The position numbers and the translations under genes were made by a program. Under the pieces are notes generated by a model that saw only the letters and a program-made list of their open reading frames with translations, ran no database searches and was not told the DNA's origin. A stretch of 58,518 nucleotides of DNA from Phoronis australis (lineage: Eukaryota > Phoronida > Phoronidae): the NCBI GenBank assembly GCA_002633005.1, contig NMRA01000007.1, positions 2,137,321-2,195,838 on the forward strand, in the 5' to 3' direction. Position 1 is the stretch's first letter, and every line of letters begins with the position of its first letter. Shown here in pieces: positions 48,101 to 56,110 of this stretch.

Positions 48101-51100
48101 ATTAACTATTATTGCAAAAGGAAGACTATGCACGGTAAATAGTGAAGACCAAAAATCTGCAACTGCAAAAACTACCACCTGCACAAACTCCATTCCTGAC
48201 ACAGTACAGTTGTGGAGAACAAGATGAGTTGACTTGTCTGAACAAGATTTGCAATTGAAACATAAATGAGACTCATCAAAGTCTCACTAATTGTGACTTT
48301 ATATTATGTCAGTCTAAAATGATTTTCATTAGCTTTGCCACCCAAGGTGTACATTTCAGTAAACTACATAAACTGTGCCACAGATTCTCAAACTCGCTAG
48401 AAAAGTTATTGCTGGCACCGGTGCAATCTGTGTACAACGGTCCAAGAATGTTGGGATGTCTTGAAATTTACCAGTGAAAGAAGACAACAAATGTATGTTG
48501 GTAACGCGTTGCTGACTAAAGCTAACACATTAACACTTAATTGCAATTTTTCACTTACTTAAAAAATGCCAAAAATTAACATTTTTTTTTTGTTTTTCAA
48601 AGGCTTGCTTCAAAAATGGAAACCTCCAAGTTACTAACTTTTGTTTACTGACATTTACACTACAGGTCAAAAGAAAACAGGCAAAATACGGTAACTTTCG
48701 GCATCATGACAGTCAATTCCGCTTGCAGATTTTTCCGCTTAATTCAGGCTGAAAATGACAGGTGATGATGAGTCATGGAGGCTGTAATGTCTTCCGATGC
48801 TGCCACCATGTTTCATTTTGTTAGCTCCATAACTGTGCGTGGAATTCTCTGTGAAGATTTCCAATGTTTTCAAAGAGTTTGTCATTATTGTACTTTGTAG
48901 TGGGCTATTGACTCAGCAGTGTGTTTTCATTGAACCCTTTGACACTGAAAATATTCAGGTTTTATGCAAACAAGTAAATTTCAACCCGTCATCACCAAGG
49001 ATCCACGGATTTTAAAAATATGTAATTTCATAATAAAAAAATATTGAAGAAATTTGATCATTTGGTAATGGCGTGTTGACAGTTTATGAGATTGCATGAA
49101 GACATGCTGGGATTACAACTGGTTTGACAAGTGTTCTGTTAGGACATGTATGATTTTCAATGAAGGGTCCTGGTTTAAACAACATTTATTCTAAATTAGA
49201 TTTTATAGTTAAATATGATTCAAATAAAACAGCAACAGAAATTAATCTATATTCATTTGTTTAAAGTTGTTTTAAGCCTCGTCTAAGTAATATGACTGCA
49301 TCCTGCTTCACAAAACAGTGAGTGTCAAATACGATCCTTACAAAAAAGAGTTGTGAAGTAACGAAAATTCCAACTTGTTTTCTACGGTTATTCTGCAGTT
49401 GGAATTGAGGTCATAGGTTTTACTTGTGGTTTGACCATAGATTATAGACAACAAATTTGCAACTCCAGCATTTTCATGCGCACTATCCTAGAGGAGGTGC
49501 CACTTTCCTAAATTATCTGTTGCAGTTTCCGGTTAGTGTATTGTGACCATGATTAGCAGACCACGTACTTGCCGCAAATAATACCAGATAATTTGGCCAG
49601 GTGTCGCTAGTGAATATGACGTCATTGCTTCTGTAAGAGCACAGATTTCGTCCATTGAAAGTATACGGAGTCGGCGGTCCATGTACTATAGTCTATGGTT
49701 GAACAAACCACTTCATTCTTATTTTATCATACCTGGAAGTTTTTGTTGAGGCAATCTAATGTTCAATACAACATTACGTTAGCTAATTAAGTAAAGTTTA
49801 GAATACGAAAAAAAGTGTAGAATACGAAAAAAAAAACAAAAAAACGGCACAACACAGGAGAGTAACAAACAGTATCTGTGATGTTACTTTAAATGGAATT
49901 TAGTTCGCTGTGTTTATTTAATACATTACGTGGTTTTGTCATAGCAGTTTGTACCAAATCAAAAGTGTAGGATAAATGGTATAATTTAGACAGTTCATTT
50001 TTCCAAGTCTTTCTTTCCCTCCCATTCAAAAATGAACTAAATGAAAAAAGTGAATCAAAACTCACACTGCGTCTACTCAGACAATGAATTGATCATTGAA
50101 AAAACCGAGACAAGTTTTCATACCTCAATATTTAATTACACATTTTTCCTTGTAATAATACTTCTTACCTGAGGACAAATGGATTTGGGTGTGTTCCGTC
50201 TCGAGTAAAATGCTTGGGGCGGAGGGCTTCTGATATAGTAGAACCTGATAAAAATGTAAATGTATTTTAATTACAATGTGAATCACAGAACTGACAAGTT
50301 AACCGAAGACTATCCATTTAGAAAAACACACGGCTTCCTTGTGAGTGGAATCTTATGGGTCACAAAGTTATTACACGGTGAGTAGTATAATAATTCAACT
50401 GTTTTAATATTACTGAAAATTTACTGTCAACATTATACAAATGTGATACTACTAACTTCTTCGGAGTCTTATCATAATTTCAGAACAACGCACGCTGTAA
50501 TAACTGTGACCAATATTTGTTGCAACAGTACATACAGACAAGAGCACGTGCGAAGTTCTGAAATCATTGAGAACAAGCGCAAGCCGTAATGGCCAAAAGT
50601 CACCGTAATTTTTCAACCGCACTTGCGTAATAGTGTCACTGTAGAAATACAAGGTAACTGTGAACCTTTTTTACCATGTCGCATTTATGTGCAAATATTT
50701 TAATAAATTCTGTGAGCTCTAAGCCCCACAAAGTTTATATTTTCTGAAAGGTGAATAAATTTCCAAACAAAATTTACTATAATTTTTATTTACTTGAATG
50801 TCTTTATTTCTTCACAAGATATGCGTTTTTTAGTAAAAAATTTTTTTTTGACTTTGAACAGAGACCATAAAAATATTGATCCTCCAATCACATTGGTCTT
50901 TTGTCAATGTGTTGATAACGGCATTTTCAAGGTAACCATGTCTCAGTTTTAAACAGGTCTTAGTTTTTTAAGTATGGACTTTTTAGGAATTTTGAGCAAA
51001 AACGGCTGTACTCTAATGGTAGATAGCTTTGTTCTGAAAAAGTAGGACTGTTTACAAACTGTTGTCGGTGATGCCAAGGGCCTCAGCAAAGCAACTATGT

Positions 51101-52164
51101 CAAGAACAGCCACGAAAGTTACAAATGCCATCATGAATTCCCGTGACCTCTCGGTCCCCAGGCAACCTGACCGATATCATTGGGCTGAACAAGCGACACT
51201 TTCATTAGGTATTTCCCAGGTTGCTGGATGCATAGATAGGTGGTGAATTGCGCTACGAGCATCACCAGAAAAAGAATATTGATTCCTGTGCAAGCAAGAC
51301 TACCACACGTTAAACTCCAAGTGGTCGTTGATCAAAGTTAATGTCCAAAGGTAATCAAGTTTCTTCTTGCGTCATTCATTGCAAATTAGTTCAAAAAGCT
51401 GTGACCAACCAGTCTTCAGTGCACAGTCATGTAAAATTATTGGACTGACTGATAACATGCACTGTTATCTTTGAATACAGTGTATTAAGTGTATCACATT
51501 TGCTGATATCGCAGGCACAATCGGAAGTGCTCATTTTTAAATGGGTATTTTTTATCAAAGAGCACAGACTAAAAATGAAATTTTGATGATTGGACATCAT
51601 GATAGCGAGTAACACCAGCCACTAAGCAGGACAACTTGGCCCAGAAAACTTGGGATTCCTTTTCCCCAAGTTCATGTTGTTGTCTACAGGATGTGCTTTA
51701 TTCTCAACATGCAAACGTAGAAACTTCCACAACCAGTAGGTCAAGACAAAACTTAAGTTTGTCTTAAATTTCTGACTTAAGTTTTGTCTTTAGTTTAAGA
51801 ATTCTCTTAGCTAAAACAGTTTTACTGGAACGGGACCCAGGGCTGCACTTATACAGGGAAGGCTATTTGTCAAAGGAACGCCACCTAGTGACTTTCAAGC
51901 TTACAATCACCTGTACTAGCATCCAAATCTACTTCGGGCACATCTTGCAGAGTTGTTTCACCACTGCGCTTCAAATCAAGCGTCTTCACGTGACCTAGAA
52001 CGGAGCTACTGTGATGCTCAAACAACGAGCTCCGCGTAGAGTCTCGCACTGTGGTGGGACTATCATCTTGTTGCAAAGAGTTCGCCAGGTCAGGGAAGTC
52101 CTTTGCCAAATGAAGTAGTGACCCTTGCCAGAAGGGGTGGACAACCAATCCATTCCAGCCGAGT
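27073..52164 (-). CDS. ULK4: ULK4 (Unc-51-like kinase 4), partial: kinase C-terminus, linker and helical-repeat tail
   Basis: 23 minus-strand coding exons (listed separately), all GT-AG, join in one frame for about 1,019 residues to a TAA at 27075-27073. Identity rests on ordered matches to vertebrate ULK4: WNGLVVHPFW at the end of the kinase fold, SSRPSTA and LVTPIVDN in the linker, then WYLFKHSTVDALRITA, ALCRLTKHS, VMYIERDSRK, GRKHPSTVQ, LVTSQVFRP, SIDSGET, AILPPLAVMI and LASLALEIL. Human ULK4 has roughly 1,000 residues after the matching kinase position, so the tail is full length. ULK4 is an atypical kinase or pseudokinase whose C-terminal part is armadillo/HEAT-like; in vertebrates it is tied to ciliary motility (with STK36/Fused) and neuronal microtubules. 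The ATP-binding and catalytic exons are not in the window. One exon is present twice (40884-41045 and 38397-38558), probably by misassembly. Confidence 0.93.
27542..27630 (-). CDS. ULK4: ULK4 penultimate exon
   Basis: Encodes VSSDAEGVANMAANGTKLAD, equivalent to VTSNEKHLESLKNAGSLLR. The donor is the weaker GTTTGT. Exit phase 2 joins exactly to 27142. Confidence 0.82.
28426..28500 (-). CDS. ULK4: ULK4 exon: DSKKQKILLRIIKRL
   Basis: 25 codons, phase 0; equivalent to DPKEQKLLLRILRRM. Acceptor TGAACAG, donor GTGAGG. Confidence 0.88.
28863..28970 (-). CDS. ULK4: ULK4 exon: EDSDISDLACKSLSLLIQLY
   Basis: 36 codons, phase 0; matches EDPEIFDVSSKCLSILVQLY and the following GxE and LSxEN residues. Acceptor TTTTCAG. 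Confidence 0.9.
29644..29751 (-). CDS. ULK4: ULK4 exon: KKSGKGDGTSEAEQ...NKPFTD
   Basis: 36 codons, phase 0; equivalent to QKSGSGEDPQAAED and LLNRPLTDL of human. Confidence 0.88.
30205..30371 (-). CDS. ULK4: ULK4 exon: GLVDHVINVFTDLATISLD
   Basis: Matches GLVSHICNLLTETATLCLD and the LLDLLHSVL helix. Ends VRKALQ at phase 0; donor GTAATG. Confidence 0.9.
30805..30959 (-). CDS. ULK4: ULK4 exon: GLVAVVFQVLVDHQGN...YNQG
   Basis: The acceptor must be TTTAG at 30960-30961 to keep phase; a nearer TGCAG at about 30950 would shift the frame. Ends DLYNQG, equivalent to ELLYEQG in human. Confidence 0.85.
31482..31574 (-). CDS. ULK4: ULK4 exon: ILLDQDPLPSYGLKLLLALL
   Basis: Corresponds to ILLEPDPVPAYALKLLVAM of human ULK4. 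Acceptor CTTTCAG, donor GTGAGC, exit phase 2. Confidence 0.9.
32064..32196 (-). CDS. ULK4: ULK4 exon: TRATSLRLFTDMSSLFL
   Basis: Corresponds to the RLLSETTSLL helix and ends ESLILPQ, matching RDVLLPQ in human. Exit phase 2. Confidence 0.87.
32895..33041 (-). CDS. ULK4: ULK4 exon: ...VIDAILPPLAVMISS
   Basis: Matches the VVDYILPPLVSLV region. Acceptor TTAAAG, donor GTGAGA, exit phase 1. Confidence 0.88.
33240..34010 (+). repeat. R1 repeat: a head fragment followed by a longer copy
   Basis: AAAGCAAAGCGTTGAAATGC at about 33240 is a head-only copy; a second, complete head starts at 33314 (AACAAGAGCAACGCGGAGCG). The body has modules with TTGCCACxAxGxGGCAC, AATTTxATxAAAATC and GATACAGxxxTxxxTGCAGAG. 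Oriented opposite to the intron 5 copy of the LRR gene. Confidence 0.8.
34110..34499. mobile_element. TIR element of about 390 bp
   Basis: The left arm CCTGGTTGCGTGAAACGGTT continues to CCAAATAGGGAC and GATCTCTAAATC; the right arm, complemented, reads CCCAGTTGCATGAAACAGTC, then CCCAAATGG and GTTCCCTAAATC. Arms are about 60 bp, roughly 80% matched. No frame inside. Exact edges and target duplication are unclear. Confidence 0.6.
35253..35483 (-). CDS. ULK4: ULK4 exon: GRKHPSTVQ...LVTSQVFRP...DSGET
   Basis: The most strongly conserved exon in the window. The exit phase is 1. The intron upstream of it (35484-36636) carries the THAP-bearing transposon remnant. Confidence 0.93.
35535..36165 (+). 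mobile_element. Internally deleted THAP-domain transposon with long TIRs
   Basis: TIRs of about 140 bp: 35535-35675 starts TTAAAGGGGAAGGCAACC, and the complement of 36026-36165 starts TTAAAGTCGAAGACAACC; both include CATTTTTAGCAAAAATAAGG and GAAGTGACGTTTT. Between them, ATGCCACACTTTTGCTGTG at about 35794 begins MPHFCCVPGCTH, the first zinc-ligand segment of a THAP domain; a later frame reads MVKFIVDLSKVLELFRRC before a stop at the right TIR. THAP domains are the DNA-binding domain of P-element-type transposases and many host proteins. The middle is missing, so it is non-autonomous. Confidence 0.65.
36637..36773 (-). CDS. ULK4: ULK4 exon: RLVMYIERDSRK
   Basis: LVMYIERDSRK is identical to the vertebrate motif. 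Acceptor TGCGTAG, donor GTATGC, exit phase 1. Confidence 0.92.
37110..37237 (-). CDS. ULK4: ULK4 exon: FRVMRLLESPNMVIRAKSFL
   Basis: Matches the RLLDSP...IRAKAFLVLL repeat of human ULK4. Acceptor GCCATAG, donor GTGACT, exit phase 2. Confidence 0.9.
37817..37999 (-). CDS. ULK4: ULK4 exon: ALCRLTKHS...HRLTADK
   Basis: 61 codons, phase 0 at both ends, matching ALCRITRHS to HLQRL of human ULK4. Acceptor TGTTGCAG. Confidence 0.92.
38397..38558 (-). CDS. ULK4: ULK4 exon, copy A of the duplicated block
   Basis: Same 54 codons as 40884-41045, including WYLFKHSTVDALRITA. Vertebrate ULK4 has this segment once. Splicing both would keep the frame because the exon is 162 nt, so the reading frame alone does not exclude a real duplication. 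Confidence 0.8.
38628..40333 (+). repeat. R1 repeat, long copy in block A
   Basis: Head at 38628, then at least six body modules: GATACAxC plus GCAAAAAAATT and CCACTxG boundaries at about 38938, 39235, 39362, 39746, 39876 and 40168. The modules are diverged from one another, unlike the A/B copies, so internal amplification is older than the block duplication. Confidence 0.8.
40334..40532 (+). repeat. R1 head and short tail, present only after copy A
   Basis: GAGCAACGCAGAGCGTTG and GCACCGCATACGGTATCCTT are an R1 head. The corresponding place after copy B (42793) continues with a different R1 module, so the two alleles differ by this insertion or by misjoining. Confidence 0.65.
40533..40533. 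other. Single ambiguous base, likely contig junction
   Basis: The only N in the window, exactly at the left edge of copy B. This is what a merged scaffold join looks like. Confidence 0.9.
40534..42792. repeat. Duplicated block, copy B
   Basis: Second copy of 38047-40333, starting immediately after the N. Contains the exon 40884-41045 and an R1 copy from 41114. It is continuous with unique ULK4 sequence and exon 42908-42991 to the right. Confidence 0.9.
40884..41045 (-). CDS. ULK4: ULK4 exon, copy B of the duplicated block
   Basis: 54 codons, phase 0 both ends, EDATVNHYAAKVVENLA to ALRITAML. Encodes exactly the same residues as 38397-38558; two differences are synonymous third positions. Acceptor TTTCTAG here, TTTCCAG in copy A. 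Only one of the two copies is expected in the mature transcript. Confidence 0.8.
41114..42880 (+). repeat. R1 repeat, long copy in block B
   Basis: Allelic or duplicate counterpart of 38628-40333, with small deletions (for example in the head-to-body junction near 41195) and one more module at 42780-42880 before unique intron sequence resumes. Confidence 0.8.
42908..42991 (-). CDS. ULK4: ULK4 exon: EEAK..WAVSTAS..RCLREG
   Basis: 28 codons, phase 0 at both ends; ends in the conserved RCLREG. Lies just beyond the second copy of the duplicated block. Confidence 0.88.
43467..43574 (-). CDS. ULK4: ULK4 exon: LTEVLRDNFRNVRLKHAFLP
   Basis: 36 codons, phase 0 at both ends. NFRN and LPALGEL are conserved with vertebrates. 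Acceptor TGTTACAG, donor GTGAGA. Confidence 0.9.
44297..44566. mobile_element. Hairpin-forming MITE, 270 bp
   Basis: Ends CCATTTGTTTCGAATGGCC and, complemented, CCATTTGTTTTTAATGGCC. Inverted similarity continues through GGCAGxAGGCTGATCT, TGCGTCAGGCxTCAGTT, AAxGATGACCCAG and GGCAGTGAGGAA, about 110 bp per arm with a small loop. It carries no coding capacity. Confidence 0.75.
44910..44988 (-). CDS. ULK4: ULK4 exon: KIKLARIVGLAASNTSELAE
   Basis: Matches the AKVAHVIGLLASHTTELQE stretch of human ULK4. Acceptor TATTTTAG, exit phase 0. Confidence 0.88.
45592..45817 (-). CDS. ULK4: ULK4 exon: first helical repeats
   Basis: Encodes VEKCLSLAKKDLQRHLSTVT and LNYVAVLAGNGMLANALTQS. Acceptor CCACTAG, donor GTAAGT, exit phase 2. 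Confidence 0.87.
46034..46095 (+). repeat. Interspersed repeat fragment, copy 2
   Basis: Partner of 4369-4430: shared GTCCAxTAAGTA, ATCGTGAT and GGGGAATAACACTG in order. Confidence 0.55.
46447..46507 (-). CDS. ULK4: ULK4 exon: KPQPLKYDSKTLMVPPYS
   Basis: Short exon continuing directly from the LVTPI(V/I)DN motif, as in vertebrates (PPVKFDAKIL). Acceptor TTTTCAG, donor GTAAAC, exit phase 1. Confidence 0.85.
47577..47763 (-). CDS. ULK4: ULK4 exon: linker with LVTPIVDN motif
   Basis: Starts SSRPSTACADDS and ends TDWLVTPIVDNSK. Both motifs are conserved in vertebrate ULK4. Phase 1 entry, phase 0 exit; donor GTAAGT. Confidence 0.88.
47764..50168 (-). other. ULK4: ULK4 intron with a TIR element
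   Basis: Holds a possible TIR element at 49434-49699 and an A-rich run at 49808-49845. No exon recognised. Confidence 0.55.
49434..49699. mobile_element. Possible TIR element with ACCATAGAYTATAG ends
   Basis: ACCATAGATTATAG at the left and CTATAGTCTATGGTT at the right are inverted copies, with TGGTTTG and CAAACCA continuing outside them. About 266 bp, no coding content. Confidence 0.45.
50169..50244 (-). CDS. ULK4: ULK4 exon: linker
   Basis: Phase requires the frame SEALRPKHFTRDGTHPNPF, which resembles the EFRPKSTLEG region of human ULK4. Acceptor TTATCAG, donor GTAAGA. Confidence 0.75.
50245..51910 (-). other. ULK4: ULK4 intron with a 16-bp perfect inverted repeat
   Basis: No exon recognised. 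The perfect hairpin at 51743-51790 is the only structure noted. Confidence 0.5.
51743..51790. repeat. Perfect 16-bp inverted repeat
   Basis: AAGACAAAACTTAAGT (51743-51758) and its exact complement ACTTAAGTTTTGTCTT (51775-51790), separated by 16 nt, in the intron just downstream of the kinase-end exon. Confidence 0.8.
51911..52164 (-). CDS. ULK4: ULK4 exon: end of kinase domain and linker start
   Basis: Acceptor CTTTCAG. Encodes LGWNGLVVHPFWQGSLLHLA, equivalent to the last helix of the kinase domain, then polar linker. Enters in phase 2 and leaves in phase 1. Confidence 0.85.
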
Positions 52165-52559
52165 CTGAAAGGAGATAAAGTTAGAATCCACAATAAGTTG
52201 CATAATCGTCACAAATCTTAATTTGAAACTGACTGTAAATCTAACTACCATGATTTCTCTAACAGTTCGCACACTCTAATAGTCCGTAGACCTCCCTTGA
52301 AACACGGCGCAAGGCTTGACACTAACAGTTGTGCGATAAACTGACAACAGGTAACTTTCGGCATCGGGCAAGTGAAAGTTCAAATTTGCTTGCCTGACAT
52401 GCAAGTTGAATTGAAAGTTCTGTTTACAAAATGGTGGTGCATTGTTGGAAAAAATGGCACAAAACTTGACAAAGCAGCACAAGTTTAAGAGAAAACAAAA
52501 ATGTATGTGCACAATCTACATTTATTTCCATGACGTTTGATTCTCCGCTTTTGTTTTTA

Positions 52560-53395
52560 TACTGTAAACTCGCGAGTTAATGCCCTGGGCACTTAAATTG
52601 GGAAACCCCAAGACAAGGGGTGAGCACACCCAAGCTGTGGGCGTCTAAACTGAAAATTGACAAAAGTCGGAGGTGGGCGATTACCCAAGCAGTAGCCGCT
52701 TACGTCCAAATTTTAGCCGAACTGGGTAAGCGTGTGGGGTCATTCGAGCACGGAACTTGTAAGTTCGGTCAATCAGCTGAACACGACAACCACAAAGTTT
52801 CTAATGGCTCAACCAGAAATAGGATTTCGACTTTGAAAGGGTGATTTCGCGAGACTGCTACTACAAACTAAGACATTTTGAAATATATTAGCGCATTGCA
52901 AAACGTCATACTGCAGAACTTTAAGAAACTCGAATAGCTGTCCACTTACCGTTTCATTAAGTACTGTTTAGATCAGTGAACGTGACATTTTGTTTCCTTA
53001 ATTAAACAGAAGCGTCAGTTCTATAAAAAACTACAGTGCTGACCCATATTAATTTAACAAAAGACCACTTAATAAGTTTAAGAAAATGTAGTAGCAGCGC
53101 TTACGTTATTCCACAAATGCTGGCTAAAAAATGCCCTTTTGGAGACTATTGTACGTAAGCATGCCATGTTTCCCGCAAACACGAAAGTCTGAGCCAGAAG
53201 CAAATATGCGAACAAAAGCACAAGTTCAAGCTCAAGTTTTGTTAGCGGTAAGTTGGGGATGGCAGATTATCCGAGAAGCTGAAATTTGCACAAAGTGGGC
53301 GATTACCCGAACAGAAGGTGCTTTATACACTATAATTTAGCAAGTCAGGGTGGGCAGTCACCCGGGCATGGGCATTAACCCGCGAGTTTACGGTA
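52560..53395. mobile_element. TIR element, TACYGTAA family, copy 2 (836 bp)
   Basis: TACTGTAAACTCGCGAGTTA at the left and, complemented, TACCGTAAACTCGCGGGTTA at the right, both continuing ATGCCC. Near each end are several GTGGGCGATTACCC-type units related to the GGGCGGTTAA units of 24527-24689; the centre (52750-53250) is unrelated sequence, perhaps an insertion or a longer family member. No transposase recognised. Confidence 0.75.
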
Positions 53396-53619
53396 TGTAA
53401 TTTCGTTTCCTACCGCTAGATACATCACTTGAAGCATATTTTTGGAAATTGTACTCCCCTTGAATGTCATTTTTTGTTAACTAAGCAGTACCAGCCAAGT
53501 TGGAGAATGTGTGTTATCAAGTGACACAGATTTATCATATTTTTGGGGAGGATTCAGTAAATATTTCAAGGCGAGAATTCAAGCCAAAATGATGTGGTTC
53601 CATTGAAAACACACGGCGA

Positions 53620-54375
53620 CATATTGCAGATGATATTGCTTTGATAGCCAATAATCTGAGTGAAATGAAGAATATGCTGAATGTGTTAAGTACCTGGCAC
53701 AGTAAGTGGAGACTTGAATGTTGAGAAAGCAAATATTGTGCAATTTAAAAAGCCAAGTATTCCTTGCTCACAACCTATTTTCAAATGTGGTAATTTGACA
53801 ATTCGTGTGAAAGATAAGTACAAATATCTTCATTTGGTCTACGTCATAGTGAACACTTAGATCGAAATGTTATGTCTAATGCTTTTACTCGGATAGCAAA
53901 TAGGGCTTTAAGCCTGCTAATTGCCAAGCACAAAATTTCCGTGGATATGCCTTAAAAGGTATTCTCTACACTATTTTAAGCTTTAGTACAGCCAATTCTT
54001 GATTATACCTGTCCTACATGGGGTCATCTCAGCTACAGTCATGTTAACGCAGTCTATCACAGAGCACACAGCTTTTTCATAGGAGTGTCAAAGACAAGTC
54101 CCAATGCTGCTGTGTTGGGGGACATGGGTTGGAAGACTCCTGGCCATAGGTAGTGCTTTAGTATAATTCGGTTTTGGTGCAGGCTCGTTAACATGCCTAG
54201 GTCCAGACTGCCGAGAAAAATTTTTGAGTGGCACTGCGAATTGTCATTGAATGTTACAAATTGGTGCCATAGTATTAGTATTTGTCTCAGGGAGAATCAT
54301 TGAATGGTTTACTGAATGTAGGAACACCACTCAACTGGACTCAATGCAGGGTCATGATAGATGAAACTAGAAAGA
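53620..54375 (+). pseudogene. LINE reverse transcriptase fragment, 5' part
   Basis: Frameshifted pieces read DIALIANNLSEMKNML (after the catalytic-loop position), STWHSKW, GNLTIRVKDKYKYL, then NAFTRIANRALSLLIAKHK, PILDY, TWGHLSYSHVNAVYHRAH and RLPRKIFEW. This is the thumb and C-terminal part of a non-LTR reverse transcriptase. The frame is broken by several indels, and the upstream endonuclease and palm are absent, so it is a dead 5'-truncated copy. Clade (CR1-like or related) is not resolved. Confidence 0.8.
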
Positions 54376-54398
54376 TTATTGTCACGGCGTGACAATAA
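54376..54398. repeat. Perfect 23-bp palindrome at array border
   Basis: TTATTGTCACG, a central G, and CGTGACAATAA, just before the left 12-bp TIR of the inserted array. Confidence 0.85.
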
Positions 54399-54405
54399 CG
54401 CCGGG

Positions 54406-55618
54406 ACTCTGCGCGTGCGTATTATTGAATTTATTATGGGAAGTTACTGACAGCAACCCGTTTACCAATATGAAAAGGAATTCTTTAAAATTGTAGGAGA
54501 AGTTACATATTAATTTTTTGATGACCTTTCCACTAATTGACCTCTTCCGGTGCATTATGAGCCCCGATGAGGGAGTAATTGTTAACTCGATTAAAAGTGT
54601 GGTTAATGCTAATAATCACCGATGTTTTACTTTAAGCACTTCAGAATACAAAATGAAGTGGTCAAACTTTCAGAAGAAAAATGCACCTAATGACCCAATA
54701 GGTGCACCAAATGACCTGAAAATTTAGAATTCAAACTCAATCGTACTTAGTAAACAGATACGTAATTCTCAAGTCTCTAGCTCAAAATTTTAGTTTGCAC
54801 TCAATGACCTTTGAGTTATTTTTTCTGATTGGTTAGGCCTATTGCGAAGTAAAGTAGGGTATTCAATTGGCATGTTGACTTACACCAGTGTGCTGAAATC
54901 GAAAAGAATTCCTTGAAAAACGTAAGAGATATAACATTTTGAATGTTACATGACCTTTGCACTAATTGACCTTATCCGGTGCATTTTAAGCATCTTTAGG
55001 AGAATTATTGCAAAGCCCATGGAAAATGTGTTTAACGCTGAGAATCATAGTTGTCGACGATTGACACATCAGAATACTTGCCGATTGAAAAGATCAAATT
55101 TTCAGAAGAAAAATGCACCTAATGACCCCATGTTTGCACTAAAAGACCCGAAACTTTTGGATTCCGATTTCATTTACCTGTGGCAATCAGACCTGTCAAT
55201 TTGAAGTGTCTAGCTCAAAATTTTAGTTTGCACCCAATGACCGTTGACCTATTTCACCTGATTGGATGACCCGATTACTTAGAAAAGTAATTTTTTAAAT
55301 TGTCATGTTGACTTATACCTGTGCACCGAATTTGAAAAAGATAGCTTTAAAATTGAAGGAGTAGCATTTTGAAAATTATACGACCTTTGCACCAAACAAC
55401 CTCTTCCGGTGCAATATGGAATATGATTAAATAAACAATCAAAATTTATATACTGTCAAAAGTCATATGCTGAATTTAAAGACCGTACCTGCACCCAATT
55501 TGGAGTTATTAAGCCTCAAAGTTGGTCGGAAGAAGAATAAGAAGAATAAGAATAAGAATAAGAACAAAATTGAAGAAAACCCAGGAACAACAGTACTCTG
55601 CGCTTACACGCGCAGAGT
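54406..55618. mobile_element. Insertion in the LINE: 430-bp array bounded by 12-bp inverted repeats
   Basis: ACTCTGCGCGTG at 54406-54417 and its exact complement CACGCGCAGAGT at 55607-55618 bound the insert. Inside, diverged units align at GACCTTT, 54523, 54952 and 55382 (spacing 429 and 430), each with CTCTTCCGGTGCA-type or TTATCCGGTGCA motifs; the first two also share CAGAAGAAAAATGCACCTAA. The third unit is truncated and followed by an AAGAAT microsatellite. No coding content. Confidence 0.75.
55530..55566. repeat. AAGAAT microsatellite
   Basis: Runs of AAGAATAAGAATAAGAAT near the right end of the inserted array. Confidence 0.85.
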
Positions 55619-56110
55619 AATCCTTGTTGCAAATGAACAGATGCTGTGGTTGAGCAAGGTCAGAAATGAGCAGGATATAAGACCGGGGTCAGGAAATAAA
55701 CTAAGGCTATACAGAAATTTCAAGTCAACTCTGGGTCTTGAACCATATGTTCTAACCCTGAGCTGCAGGGAACGAAGGGTTCTGGCTGCTTTCAGGTCAA
55801 GTGCTGCCTCCACTGGGGGTTGAGCTGAGAGATATTGAGATAGTGTGGCCTGATGTACAAAGACAGAATCTGTAACCAGTGCCAATGTGGGGTAGTTGAA
55901 GACGAACTTCATGTTTTGTTACAGCGTTCAGCTGACCTTGACCTTAGATAAGATTCGTTTAATCGATTAACTGTCAATCTTACATCTTTGAATGATCAGT
56001 TTTTCTCCCTGATGTGTTCTGATAATGCGAGAGATTTACTATTGATTGCCAGGACCTGCCTTTTAATTTTAGAAAAAAGGGGTAATACCATTGTGGACTA
56101 ATGCTCATAA
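55619..56110 (+). pseudogene. LINE fragment, 3' part
   Basis: Continues the same LINE after the insertion: LWLSKVRNEQDIRP, FGLEPYVLTL, a degenerate cysteine-containing segment ending in VEDELHVLL, then RLTVNL, FFSLMCSDNARDLLLIARTC and LEKRGNTIV. EDE(V/L)HVLL near the C-terminus is typical of many animal non-LTR elements. Frameshifts and stops interrupt it. Confidence 0.75.

Noticed and set aside
50169-50247. Alternative frame VLLYQKPSAPSILLETE for the small linker exon
   Set aside because: Phase from both neighbours forces the SEALRPKHF frame, which also resembles human ULK4.
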